From: Aricia agestis | Lineage: Eukaryota > Arthropoda > Insecta > Lepidoptera > Lycaenidae | Assembly: GCF_905147365.1 (NCBI RefSeq) | Contig: NC_056419.1 | Coordinates: 2,301,501 to 2,365,500 of the forward strand | Direction of reading: 5' to 3' | Length of the DNA: 64,000 nt | Shown here: piece by piece, positions 55,201-64,000 of the stretch | Layout: each line of letters begins with the position of its first letter | Numbering within the stretch: the stretch's first letter is position 1 | The notes under the pieces: model-generated | What the model was told of the DNA's origin: nothing | The model's database searches: none | Seen by the model: the letters and a program-made list of their open reading frames with translations, nothing else | Translations under genes and position numbers: made by a program

Positions 55201-58200
55201 ATCTACTTTTTATATTGATACTAGAAATAATTTATATGGCGAAACAATGTTTGCCGGGTCAGATAGCAAATTATAATCTCAATTACAATTACTATTTTCT
55301 ATTTTTACAGTGAGAAGCGTGCACTGTGGTCATGGCAGAAGAAGCGGGCCTCCATCGCCTCGCGCTGGTGTTGGCTGCAAGTGCAAGTTCAGGAGTTGGA
55401 GTATAAGATACGACAGCACAATGAGCTGCATAAACAGGTATGTTAACTATACTATGGAGTAGGATGCATGGGTGGCCTATACTCAAGAAGGGGTCAATCC
55501 ATACTTCTATACTTAATATTATAAATTCGAAAGTGTGTATGTCTGTTACCTTTTCACGCCTAAACCGCTGAATCGATTTAGCTGAAATTTGGTAAGAAGA
55601 TAATTCGAGTCCTGGAAAAGGACATAGGCTACTTTTTATCCCGGAAAAATGTACGGTTCCCGCGTGATAAACGAATTTTTGCGCAACGGAGTTGCGGGCG
55701 TCATCTAGTTTTCCATAATTATTATTTATTATCTACACAATTATTTAGCTATGTACTGTATGGACTATGGTATGTCCATTGTCCATCCTTGTGATCTTCT
55801 CTACATCTGAAATAAATGTCACTAAAATTGATCATTTTACTTGGCTAACCAAAAATAAAAACTGACAAAAAGTTTTGAATTTCATATTCAAAACTTTTTG
55901 TCAGTTTTTGTTTTTGGTTAAGAGATAAGAACAATTTGAATTTTACCTTTGATCTTAGGTTAAAGTTCAACTTAGATCTTACCTCTATTTATCATGTTTA
56001 CCATATTTTACTGTAGGTCTAAACATATTCAGTGTCTTCTACCTTCTTCAATAGATTGCTGTGGATTGTTTGTTTCTTTTATATATTTTTTTTATAAAAA
56101 GTCTCCAGGCTGTAACTGAATGGTAATAGCTAGAGAGTTGAAAATTTCACAGATTATGTATATATGTTGCCGCTATACCAACAACAACTAAAAACAAAAT
56201 AAAATAAATATTTAGGGGGGGCTCCCATACAACAAACATGATTTTTTTGCCCTTTTTTGCTCTATATCAGTAATAGCAACAAGTAGGTACTTGAATTTTT
56301 CACACAATCCTTAATTGTATGTGTACTTTAATATATTTTAATAATAATATTAATGTTAAATAAAAAATTAAAAGGGGCTCCCATACAAAAAACACAAATT
56401 TTGGCCTAATTTTGCTCTATAATGGTATGGAACCCTTCGTGCGCGAGTCCGACTCGCACTTGGCCAATTTTTATAATTATTATTCATACTGTCAATGTGT
56501 TTTTGGTTAAAAAGTAGTATTTTTGTTAATATCAATTAACTATCATGCTTTTGATCAAAACTCATTCAGTAGTTTTAGCAAAAATATGTTACAAACACAC
56601 TCACAAACTTTGCCTTTACTCAATCCAGCTATGGTGACAATAATACCATTTCCTATATTGAATGCAAACTTTAAAAATAAATTTAACCTCTAGGTCAATT
56701 ACTAGTGAAATTGTATACTATGTTTAACATTTGTGATAAGCTTCCTATGTTTTGTTTTGTATGAATCATGTGTGTTGATAAGAGATACAGTTAGTTCAAT
56801 GATTTTATACACTGTTCTAATTTACCTTTGTCTTCTCTTTCAGTCATATGAAAACTAATTAACTTTAACAGTCATAACTATTGATGAAATTGTGCCTTAA
56901 GTTTCTATACTTTGAATATTTTAAGTTAATTCTATGAAATCTTCATGATCAGTATGTTATTCCCTCTACAGTCTACATCAGGGCTCACCAATTAGTTTCG
57001 CTCAGGGTCCATTTTAATTTTTAAGTAATAAAATGACCTTCGCGGTCCACACATTAAAAAAAATGAAACGGAAATTATTACAAAGGTATTTATTTACTTA
57101 CATATCAATGAGAAAAGTCACAATTTTTGTTGTTTGTTTGGAGTGAAATTGGTGCAAGCTATTGACATTAAATTCCTGGAGATTGTCATCAGTAAGTCGA
57201 GACCGAAATTTATTTTAATATATAATATAACGAAGTTTATCTTTGAAAATGCTTGGTCTGCACATAATAGATCGGAGGTCAAGATGCGGACCGCAGTCCG
57301 CCAGTTGGTGACCCCTGGTCTACATAGTTATAAACAGTAGATTGATAAAAATTGCATAACTTAGCAGTTTAAGAATAAACAAATTTAAACTTTTCATATT
57401 ACCATTTCAGGTTAGAGAGGCAAAGGGTCCGGTGGAGTTTGAAGGAGAACCTGTGGGCTATTCTGGATCTTTGCCTGGAGAGAGTGAAGATGAGTCAATG
57501 TGCTCGTGCGCACGTGTCAGACCTCTACGCAGGGACACATTCAAGAAAAGAAAACTACTGCAGATGCATAATCTCCATATTGCTACCGCCAAGGCAGCTA
57601 AACCTGCAGATATCAAGTAAGTTTTGACATATTTTATCTTATATCTTTAAACAAGCAATTCTTGTTTATATATATAATTGGAATCTCGGAATCGGCTCCA
57701 ACGATTTTCATGAAATTTAGTATATAGGGGGTTTCGGGGGCGATAAATCGATCTAGCTAGGAATTATTTTTAGAAAATGTCATTTTATTCGTGTTTTATC
57801 GAATACCGAGCAAAGCTCGGTGAAATAGCTAGTTTTATATCTAAATGAGAACATTATCTTGTAATCACTACTACAATACTCTGGATTGTGGTATGGTTGA
57901 AAAATTTGAGAAAGCTTATAGACTTGCACACAGACTGAAGATTACTCTGTTTAGAATGTTATATTTTCAGGAGCATAGTCAGTGTACTTTGAAATAAAAT
58001 ATTTCGGTTGAGTCAAGAGATTGGTGAAATGCTACAAAATGTAACTAACCACAAATGCCCAAAAAGCCGGGACATTTTCCCCGATTCCAAACAAAGTGAC
58101 AATACTGTAGTTTTGTCCTGTATAAAGTTGTCTGTAAGCTGCTTCTGAAAGAGTTACATTTATGTTCTGTGTATTCATCACTGAATCTATGGAGAATACC

Positions 58201-61200
58201 ACATAATAGCAATCCCCTAAAACACTTCTTACCTAATACAGTAGTTTCTGAGTTTAACAAGCTACCTGAAAATGTAATAAGTGTATAAAATAAATGTATA
58301 AAATAAACGGTAAATTCTCTCAAAACGGGCTGGACAAACTATAAATCGTATGACACACACACACACATCAGTTTATAAGCTGCTAGTGTGCTTATTGATA
58401 TAAAAATATTTATTAACGAGCTTTTGCCTGCGGCTTCGCTCGCGTTAGCAAGTATTATTATATACAAATTTTTATCCCCTATTTTGACCCCTTGGGGGTA
58501 GAATTGATCAAAATCTTTTCTTAGTGGATGCCTATGTCATAACATCTACCTACATGCCAAATTTCAGGCCGATCCGTCCAGTGGTTTTTGCTGTGCGTTG
58601 ATAGATCACCATGTCAGTCAGTCACCTTTGAGTTTTATATATTATATAGATGTATAGGTAAGCCACCAAAATGCTTAGGCTATCTATGTAAGTGTGGATG
58701 CTGATCAACATTTCCCAACTTTCAGATGCAGCTGTCAGTCGACAGAGAGCTGTGCGGTGTGCACCGGGCGACAGGAGCCGACGCAGCCCGCGCCGCCGCC
58801 GAGCACGCTGCCCGCGCCGCAGCGGGTCGCCAACGTGCACCCCGCCTTCCATCCCGTGTTGAGTGATGTTAGCGGTCAGTTGTTCATATCTCTATTATTA
58901 TACTAATCTTGTAATCCACGAATAATAAAAACTAAGGAAACGTAACTCATATACTTCAACTGTTTTGAATTTGGTTCCTTTTCTCACTCTAAGAGCCTGT
59001 CCAGATGAGGCGTTTTACGCGCGAGTGAGTGACTTCCGAGATACTAGAGCTACATATATCGCTTCCAGATGCCTACGCGCGTTTTCTTACTTGCGCGTAA
59101 AACGCTTGCGATGAGCGGGACTCTCGAGTCGCCCGTATAACGCGCGAGTCGAGATACTTGGGTGCCATTGCAGCGTCCCTGAACTACGCGCGAGTCCGTT
59201 GCGAATAGACGTATTTGATGGAGCGTGACAACTTCGAGTCCATGTTTGTAGCGTAAAAACGCCATATCTGGATGCAATAGAAATTAAAACGCGCGTATGG
59301 ACAGGCACTAAAATATGGCTACAGCAACGAAACACTTACACTCTTTACCAAATAAAGCCGTTGACAATAATTGTCACTTCTATATTTACACAAAATTGTG
59401 TACCGAATACATGCATAAAATATGCATGTATTCACTATTCGGGTCACATTTTGTAGACTCGTGGACAATTTTTTTGACACAGTTACTTTTCCTTAGTTTT
59501 TATTGTTCGTATATATAAAATTCTCGTGTGACAGTGTCTGTGCGCGAACTCCTTCCCCCCATACATCAAACGTGATTTTTTTGTTTTTTTTTTGCTCTAT
59601 ATCAATAACGGCAACACATGGGCATTTGAAATATTCACGAAATATCAGTTGTATTTGTACTTTAATATTTATCTATAATATAAAAATCAGTCGCTGAATG
59701 TGTTGCTAAGCGCAAAACTCGAGAACGGCTGAACGGATTGGGCTAATTTTAGTCTTAAAATATTCGTAGAAGTCCAGGGAAGGTTTTTAAGTGACACGAA
59801 GTTCACCGGGACAGCTAGTTATTAATAAAATTAAAATCAATATAAATAATGCTCCCAGGCTCCCATACAAAAAACCCATTTTTTGCATACTTTCTCTCTA
59901 TAACGGTACGGAACTTTTCGTGAGTGAGTTCGACTTGCACTTGGCAGATTTTTATGTCATTGAGCCACCGATTATTGATCTTCCTCCTTCCTGTCTCTTG
60001 GTTGCTAAACTGATAGTATTTTTCTTTCTCCCTCTTGTCATGTGTCCTGCCCATCGCCATTTGTTATGTGTCTAATTTCTGTTGCTCCTTTTCGATGTTT
60101 TAGCGTGACTCCCAACATACTTCTTTCGGACCTTTGACACGTTCTAAGTTTCAGAAGGTGTTTTTTTTTTGTGTGTTTGCTTTTGAGTACTTCCTTCAAG
60201 GATCAATATCTTTTCCAAACATTAGCTAACGTATTGTTAGAGCTAGTGCAACACTAACATTACAACATCACATTATACTTTGATGTATTATTATTGTTTT
60301 TTTTTTAGCAAAGGACTCGTTTCCTGCTCCCAATATATTAAAAAAAAATAACCACATTACAGAGATCCCAACGGGCATCCACATGTCGGCGCTGTCCGGA
60401 CGAGCATGGTTCCGGTCGCGGTGCAGCAAGGCGTGGCGGGGAGCGCACCACGCTCCGCCCCCCAGACCGCCCCGCCCCACCCCCGAGCCGCCCAAACATA
60501 GGAAACACCCCACCAGTATGTATAACGGCTTATCTAATATATAAAAATCTCCGGTCACAGTGTTTGTGCGCGAACTCCTCCAAAAGGGCTCAACCGATTT
60601 TAATAAAGTTTTGTATGTACTATGAGAGAAATTGATTCCTAGGCAGATGGTGGACCTACGTAGTTTGGTCGCGTTACGTCAAACCCAGCCGATAGATCAC
60701 AATTAATATTGAATTGACATGATTCAACCAAATGACGTTGGTCTGTCAACTGCATAGGAATCAATTTTCTCGATGGTACATTTGTTACTATATTACTATC
60801 TACTTTTTACATTGATACTAGAAATAATTTATATAGCAAAACAATGTTTGCCGGGTCAGCTAGTATAGCTCTAAACATCTCTAAAAATACTCTATACATA
60901 TTTGCTTATTGGCAAAATATTTACGCAGCATATTAAAATTTTGCTGTGTGATTTCTTCAATACGCATAAAATAACATTGAGTACGAGAAAACTCCGTTGC
61001 GTCAGAATTAGTTATTTCGCGCGGGAACCTTACATTCCCCCGGGATAAATTCCTGTCCTTTCCCGGGACTCAAAGTATCTCAGCCAAATTTCAGCAAAAT
61101 CGGTTCGCCGGTTTAGGTGGGAAGACTTAAGGTGAGAGACAGACACATTTTCGCATTTATTATATTAGTATGGTGGTCCTCCGTGGTCAAGTGGTTAGAG

Positions 61201-63786
61201 CTGGCTCTCGACTCCGAATCCCGCGTTGGAAACATGTTATTACCAAGTTTGGTTAGGTCAATGCAGGCTGACCACCTGATTGTCTGACATGTAAGATGAT
61301 CCATGTAAAAAGTCGGTTCTGCGCCGGATCTCTCGCCAGTCGTGTCGGTCTTCCGTCCCACTGGGTTATTAGAGTAAAGGAATAGAGAGTGCTCTTGTGT
61401 ACTGCGCACACACTTGGGCATTATAAAACTACTCCTGCGTAACAGGTCTGGTTTCAATGAAACCGGCTACCGTCACCGAAACCAGTGTGGAGAGTATTAT
61501 TATAAGTATGGATGCTAATTAGGTTGTTGTTGATAATTTTAGAACAGAAAAGAGGGCGTCCGCCGCTATCGCGCAAGGTGAAGGAGAGAGAGAAGGATGA
61601 AGATACATCGACGTCGGGACAAGAGAGGTTTGCATTTTATTAATTGGACCTATTTATGCAAAAAAAAAAATATTTTTCTCAGGTCTGTCATTGTGTGGGT
61701 TGGTTCTGTTTTGCATAAAATATAGGGCAAAAGTGTAGAACTACGACATATTTTCAATGATAACAAATATTGTATATACATATAGGTTTTTTTTGGAAAT
61801 TACCATGAGATAAGCTGATTTTAAAGAATAAAGGGAGATGGCAGACCTACATTATTTGGTCAGATTATCAAGTCAATATTGGTTGTGACCTGTCGGAGAC
61901 ACAATAATCATTTTCTCTTGCAATTAGTTGTGAAGTACACGCTCGACTATAAGAAATACCCCCGCACTCGGCGCGAAGCCGTTCACAATGTTTGATGATA
62001 AAGGTAACTAAACTAAAAAAAATATTGTCTGTAAAGTCGGTTTACGGACGGTAGTTTGACGCGACAACTACAAACTAAGCCGATCGCTCGAGCCGATCAT
62101 GCCTCTCTCGTTCTCCGCGTTCTCGCGTGGGTGCAGCCTGCCTGTGGTAACGAGTTAGGTTGAGTTCACACGGCACAATCCTGCACGTTTCCTGCACGCT
62201 TTTTTTTTGCAGTATACGTCTTAACGAATAAACAGTGGCGCATACAACGTATATAGCAGGGCTTCCTAAACTTATTTGTACTGTGACGACCTTGGGACTT
62301 TGCCATTTCTTTACGACGCCCCTCAACCCGGCTCCCAAAAATACTTTTTAATTTAGAACCAGCCTACATAGGTTATCATATAAACACTATTTGGATATTT
62401 ATATCTTTATTAGGAAATAATGACCGAATCAAAACATAAGCATAAGGCGCAGCGCAGACATGTGCGTTACTGCATATAATTGCATAGGTTCTATTTCCTT
62501 GGACTAAAAAGTGCGTCACGGACAGTCTGTTGTCTGCGTTGCGCTTAAAAAATAAAAGAGATATTTATGAAAAATATTAAAGCCAGCAAGGCTGGCTAAT
62601 GTGAAGGCTGTGCTTGCTTTTCTGAGCATAGCTTCTGAAACCGGTGATTTAGAGTTTAGACTGCCTGGGAATCCCGGGATGTATGATGTTAATTTGATCA
62701 CACAGTTTTTTTTATTTGAACACAGTTTGGGAAGCCCTGGTATTCTATATATAGAACCATTTACACGTCGATTGTACTGCACGATTTGTTGCATTACAAT
62801 CGATGTATGAATGTTAAGATGTATACTGCAAAAAACGTGCTGGATTGTGCCGTGTGAACCTAGTCTAATGAGACGTCACATGGAAAAAAAAGTTAGCACA
62901 TCATGAGTCATAACCACAGACATAGATCATGATAGATACCGCATGTGTATGTACTTCGCGTGCCATATCGAGCTCCCAAACGACGGGCAATGCTCGTCTT
63001 TCAAAAGTCTGTTCTTTACAGGCGCGGTACGAAGAGGGGGGGGGGGGGGGGTCACGGGGGACATGCCCAATCTCAAAATCTTATCAAATTATAAAAGAAA
63101 ATTTCTAGCTACCCCATAGCAGCGACTTATTTTTTAGTGTAGTGAGTAAATTGTACTCGGCGAAACGAGGCGGTAGCGGTCATTGAGTTCGAAGTGATAC
63201 CATATCGCCCTTAAACTAGGAACATCAGCTGACACTTCATTGTCAATCGCAGTTTCTATAGATAATGGCTATGGGGGTAGATCCATAAACACTCCATAAA
63301 AATGGCAAGTTTTTTTGTCAGGGAGACAATGACCGCTACTGTCTCCCCCCCCACGCTACTGTCTGACCCCCTCCAAAATTTTAGGCTGCGATCGCGCCTG
63401 GTTCTTTAGTCTGCTATCGGAATTGGACGTCAATCGGAATTTTAAATATGATTAAATGCCTAAAAGTATTGAGCTGTAGAAATTCAAATAGAAACGTTGA
63501 CCTAGATAATGGGCACTTTTCTTATCATCGGTACGACACAGTAGCTATAAAAAGTGGCACGCTCGTTTTCATACAAATGGAGCGACATGCTGTATCTATC
63601 TTGATCTATGCTGTGGTCATAACTCACTTTTTTATTAACATTGTGTAGCAGGGGCCGCGGTCGTTGGAGCACGGAGTCGCGTGCGCGGCGCGCGTCGTAC
63701 GACATCGACAATATCGTGATACCGCAGAGCGTCGCCGCCAGCACGCGACCGCAGATACTCACCTACAAGGAGATCGTTACACCCAA
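52295..63786 (+). CDS. wah: KANSL1/NSL1 (waharan) homologue, 5' seven exons, partial
   Basis: Scaffold of the non-specific lethal (NSL) complex, which binds the MOF histone H4K16 acetyltransferase at housekeeping promoters. Coding exons: 52295-53115, 55311-55437, 57411-57616, 58726-58874, 60309-60515, 61543-61627, 63649-63786; 577 codons so far, all phases joined. The ATG was chosen because MAPAL is the conserved N-terminus, with G at +4. Seen: a region with two helical coiled stretches (about 120-195), the acidic SDATDSSSGAES motif (about 250-265), the SWQKKRASIASRWCWLQVQVQELEYKIRQHNE block (exon 2), CARVRPLRRDTFKKRKL (exon 3), CSCQSTESCAVCTGR (exon 4), a Pro-rich segment, and the start of the PEHE domain SYDIDNIVIPQSVAASTRPQ with LTYKEIVTPK (exon 7), which binds MOF. 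The rest of PEHE lies outside the window. Introns are packed with repeats. Confidence 0.92.
53215..53359 (+). mobile_element. Short Helitron-like element in KANSL1 intron 1
   Basis: Starts near 'tctttatatataaaaatgg' and ends 'ttcaccgggacagCTAG' before T. The same short element recurs at 59672-59818 with nearly the same sequence. About 145 bp, non-coding. Confidence 0.65.
54650..55272 (+). mobile_element. Helitron-like repeats, two families joined, with nested hAT MITE
   Basis: The left part (54650-54830) has 'gcgaaagtttgtttggatg' and 'tctttcacgcaaaaactact', as at 18930. The right part (about 54880-55272) has 'aacggctcaaccgatttta' and ends 'gtttgccgggtcag', as in 60533-60863, but its terminal CTAG is changed. 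The hAT MITE at 54943-55117 interrupts the right part. Confidence 0.6.
54943..55117. mobile_element. hAT-type MITE (175 bp)
   Basis: Ends CAGGGCCCCCGTAAGGGCTAC and GTAGCGGGAGCCCTG, exact 8-bp duplication tttgtgag (54935-54942 and 55118-55125). Internally it holds several 'ggcgccc' repeats. The empty site can be inferred from the related repeat at 60533-60863. Confidence 0.9.
55507..55709 (+). mobile_element. Helitron-like element in KANSL1 intron 2
   Basis: Begins near 'tacttaatattataaattcg' and ends 'gttgcgggcgtcatCTAG' before T. The body has 'cgcctaaaccgctgaatcg' and 'atcccggaaaaatgtacgg'. Relatives are near 17260-17420 and, reversed, 60975-61168. Confidence 0.65.
56100..56470 (+). repeat. 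Family P repeat in KANSL1 intron 2
   Basis: Holds 'ctccaggctgtaactgaatg', 'ctcccatacaacaaacatga' and the terminal 'gactcgcacttggccaattt'. It lacks the first ~100 bp of the 50758 copy. Confidence 0.75.
56979..57317. mobile_element. hAT-type MITE (339 bp) in KANSL1 intron 2
   Basis: Ends CAGGGCTCACCAATTAG and CAGTTGGTGACCCCTG, exact 8-bp duplication gtctacat (56971-56978 and 57318-57325). It ends about 90 bp upstream of exon 3. Non-coding. Confidence 0.9.
57660..57832 (+). mobile_element. Helitron-like element in KANSL1 intron 3
   Basis: Body 'ggaatctcggaatcggctcc' with 'cgataaatcgatctagct', terminal 'gagcaaagctcggtgaaatag' followed by CTAG and T. Same family as 4911-5200 (minus). It begins about 40 bp past the exon 3 donor. 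Confidence 0.6.
58416..58645 (-). mobile_element. Helitron-like element, reverse, in KANSL1 intron 3
   Basis: Contains 'cttttgcctgcggcttcgct' at its minus-strand 3' side and a 'cgatccgtccagtggttttt' body; ends near 'tatattatatagatg'. It belongs to the common lepidopteran group with a 'ggcttcgctcgcg' terminus. Confidence 0.55.
58993..59310. mobile_element. MITE in KANSL1 intron 4
   Basis: Ends 'agagcctgtccagatgagg' and 'cgcgtatggacaggcact' are inverted and repeated 'acgcgcgag' words fill the arms. It starts about 120 bp past exon 4. Confidence 0.75.
59560..59957 (+). repeat. Family P repeat split by a short Helitron-like insertion
   Basis: The family P body stops at 59671 inside 'actttaatattta' and resumes at 59819 ('ttattaataaaat'), ending 'gacttgcacttggcagattt'. 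The insertion 59672-59818 starts TCTATAATATAAAAATCAG and ends GGGACAGCTAG, exactly between A and T of the host repeat. Confidence 0.8.
60533..60863 (+). mobile_element. Helitron-like element 17 bp from KANSL1 exon 5 donor
   Basis: Starts TCTAATATATAAAAATCTCC after an A and ends TTTGCCGGGTCAGCTAG before a T. It holds an inner inverted segment (near 60628-60780, 'agaaattgattcctaggcag' with its mirror). The exon 5 donor GT is at 60516-60517. Confidence 0.75.
60975..61170 (-). mobile_element. Helitron-like element, reverse, in KANSL1 intron 5
   Basis: Minus-strand start 'TACTAATATAATAAATGCG' (61150-61168) and body 'ttcccgggactcaaagtatc', matching the 55507 family. Its CTAG end is not recognisable. 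Confidence 0.5.
61174..61505 (+). mobile_element. tRNA-derived SINE in KANSL1 intron 5
   Basis: The head 'cctccgtggtcaagtggtta' gives an A box (TGGTCAAGTGGTTA) and there is a degraded B-box region. The body contains 'ggtcttccgtcccactgggt' and 'gtgctcttgtgtactgcgca', and the tail is ATTATTATAA. This is a common lepidopteran SINE. It ends about 37 bp upstream of exon 6. Confidence 0.7.
62155..62870. mobile_element. MITE with nested hAT-like insertion, KANSL1 intron 6
   Basis: Outer ends 'aggttgagttcacacggcac' and 'gtgccgtgtgaacctagt' mirror each other, continuing into 'ttttgcagtatac'. The nested block (about 62257-62741) starts CAGGGCTTCCTAAACT and ends GTTTGGGAAGCCCTG, ends related to those of 2073-2231. 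Its flanking octamers (gtatatag, gtattcta) match only partly. Confidence 0.7.
63153..63345. mobile_element. MITE family G copy in KANSL1 intron 6
   Basis: Left 'gtactcggcgaaacgaggcg' with 'gtagcggtcattga', right 'ttttgtcagggagacaatga' with 'ccgctact'. It shares the middle 'tcattgtcaatcgcagttt' with the DDRGK1 intron 5 copy at 32812-32992. A long G run lies just left (63036-63053). Confidence 0.75.
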
Positions 63787-63837
63787 GTATGTTGCTTATT
63801 CCCTTGTTATTAAAGGCCATTTCCCTAGACAATACTA

Positions 63838-63915
63838 GCGTGTCATACGACATTGACAATATCGTGATACCGCAGTACGTCGCCGCCAGCACGCGGAAAA
63901 AATACACCCAAGTAT
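63838..63915 (+). pseudogene. Partial tandem copy of the KANSL1 PEHE exon
   Basis: Repeats the coding segment SYDIDNIVIPQ.VAASTR of exon 7 (63649-63786) and its donor 'acacccaagtatgtt', about 150 bp downstream. The stretch coding for the PQILTYKEIV region is missing, replaced by 'gaaaaaat'. There is no acceptor-like AG with a pyrimidine tract in front ('ctagacaatactag' precedes it), so it is probably not spliced. It lies in the intron after exon 7. Confidence 0.8.
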
Positions 63916-64000
63916 GTTTATTCACAATAGGCCCATATAATTCATATGCCTATTCAAATTCAATCTTAGCTTATATGCTCTCAGCTTCTTAAGTTAAGGC

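Overview
This is a repeat-rich insect nuclear window, most likely from a moth or butterfly. The base composition is AT-rich and the genes are split by GT-AG introns. Six conserved animal genes can be read. The spaces between and inside them are filled with repeats typical of Lepidoptera: SINEs with pol III A/B boxes, Helitron-like elements with TC...CTAG ends, many foldback MITEs, hAT elements and an I-type LINE. The species cannot be named from the sequence.

Layout. 1.3-14.9 kb, minus strand: a complete 19-exon ionotropic receptor, best read as IR93a. It has 857 codons, with every exon joined in phase by hand. Its penultimate exon has been tandemly duplicated into three extra, partly degraded copies. 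15.3-24.2 kb: no host gene, but a large inverted repeat, an RTE LINE fragment and a hAT transposon with three further layers of elements inside it. 25.0-35.9 kb is a compact cluster: ALG13 (+), the p24 cargo receptor eclair/TMED4-9 (-), DDRGK1/UFBP1 (+) and a single-exon Nup107 (-). The DDRGK1 and Nup107 stop codons are only 73 bp apart. The 3' half of ALG13 is duplicated directly behind it. 35.9-44.6 kb: an intact 5.55-kb LINE sits 56 bp upstream of the Nup107 start codon. A second, damaged member of the same family lies 50 bp beyond its far end and carries two DNA-element insertions. 44.6-52.3 kb: gene-poor, with a second hAT copy. 52.3-63.8 kb (+): seven coding exons of the KANSL1/NSL1 (waharan) homologue up to its PEHE exon. 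This gene continues beyond the window.

The genes are ordinary housekeeping or sensory genes: N-glycan assembly, ER-Golgi cargo sorting, ER UFMylation, nuclear pore, histone-acetyltransferase scaffold and a thermo-/hygrosensory receptor. They do not form an operon-like system. The novelty is structural: recent exon-scale tandem duplications (IR93a exon 18, ALG13 3' half, KANSL1 PEHE exon), elements landing within 4-20 bp of splice sites, and deeply nested insertions whose order can be read from their target-site duplications (TSDs).

Calls rest on manual translation and family knowledge; no database was searched. Exon borders are predictions from phase and GT-AG sites.
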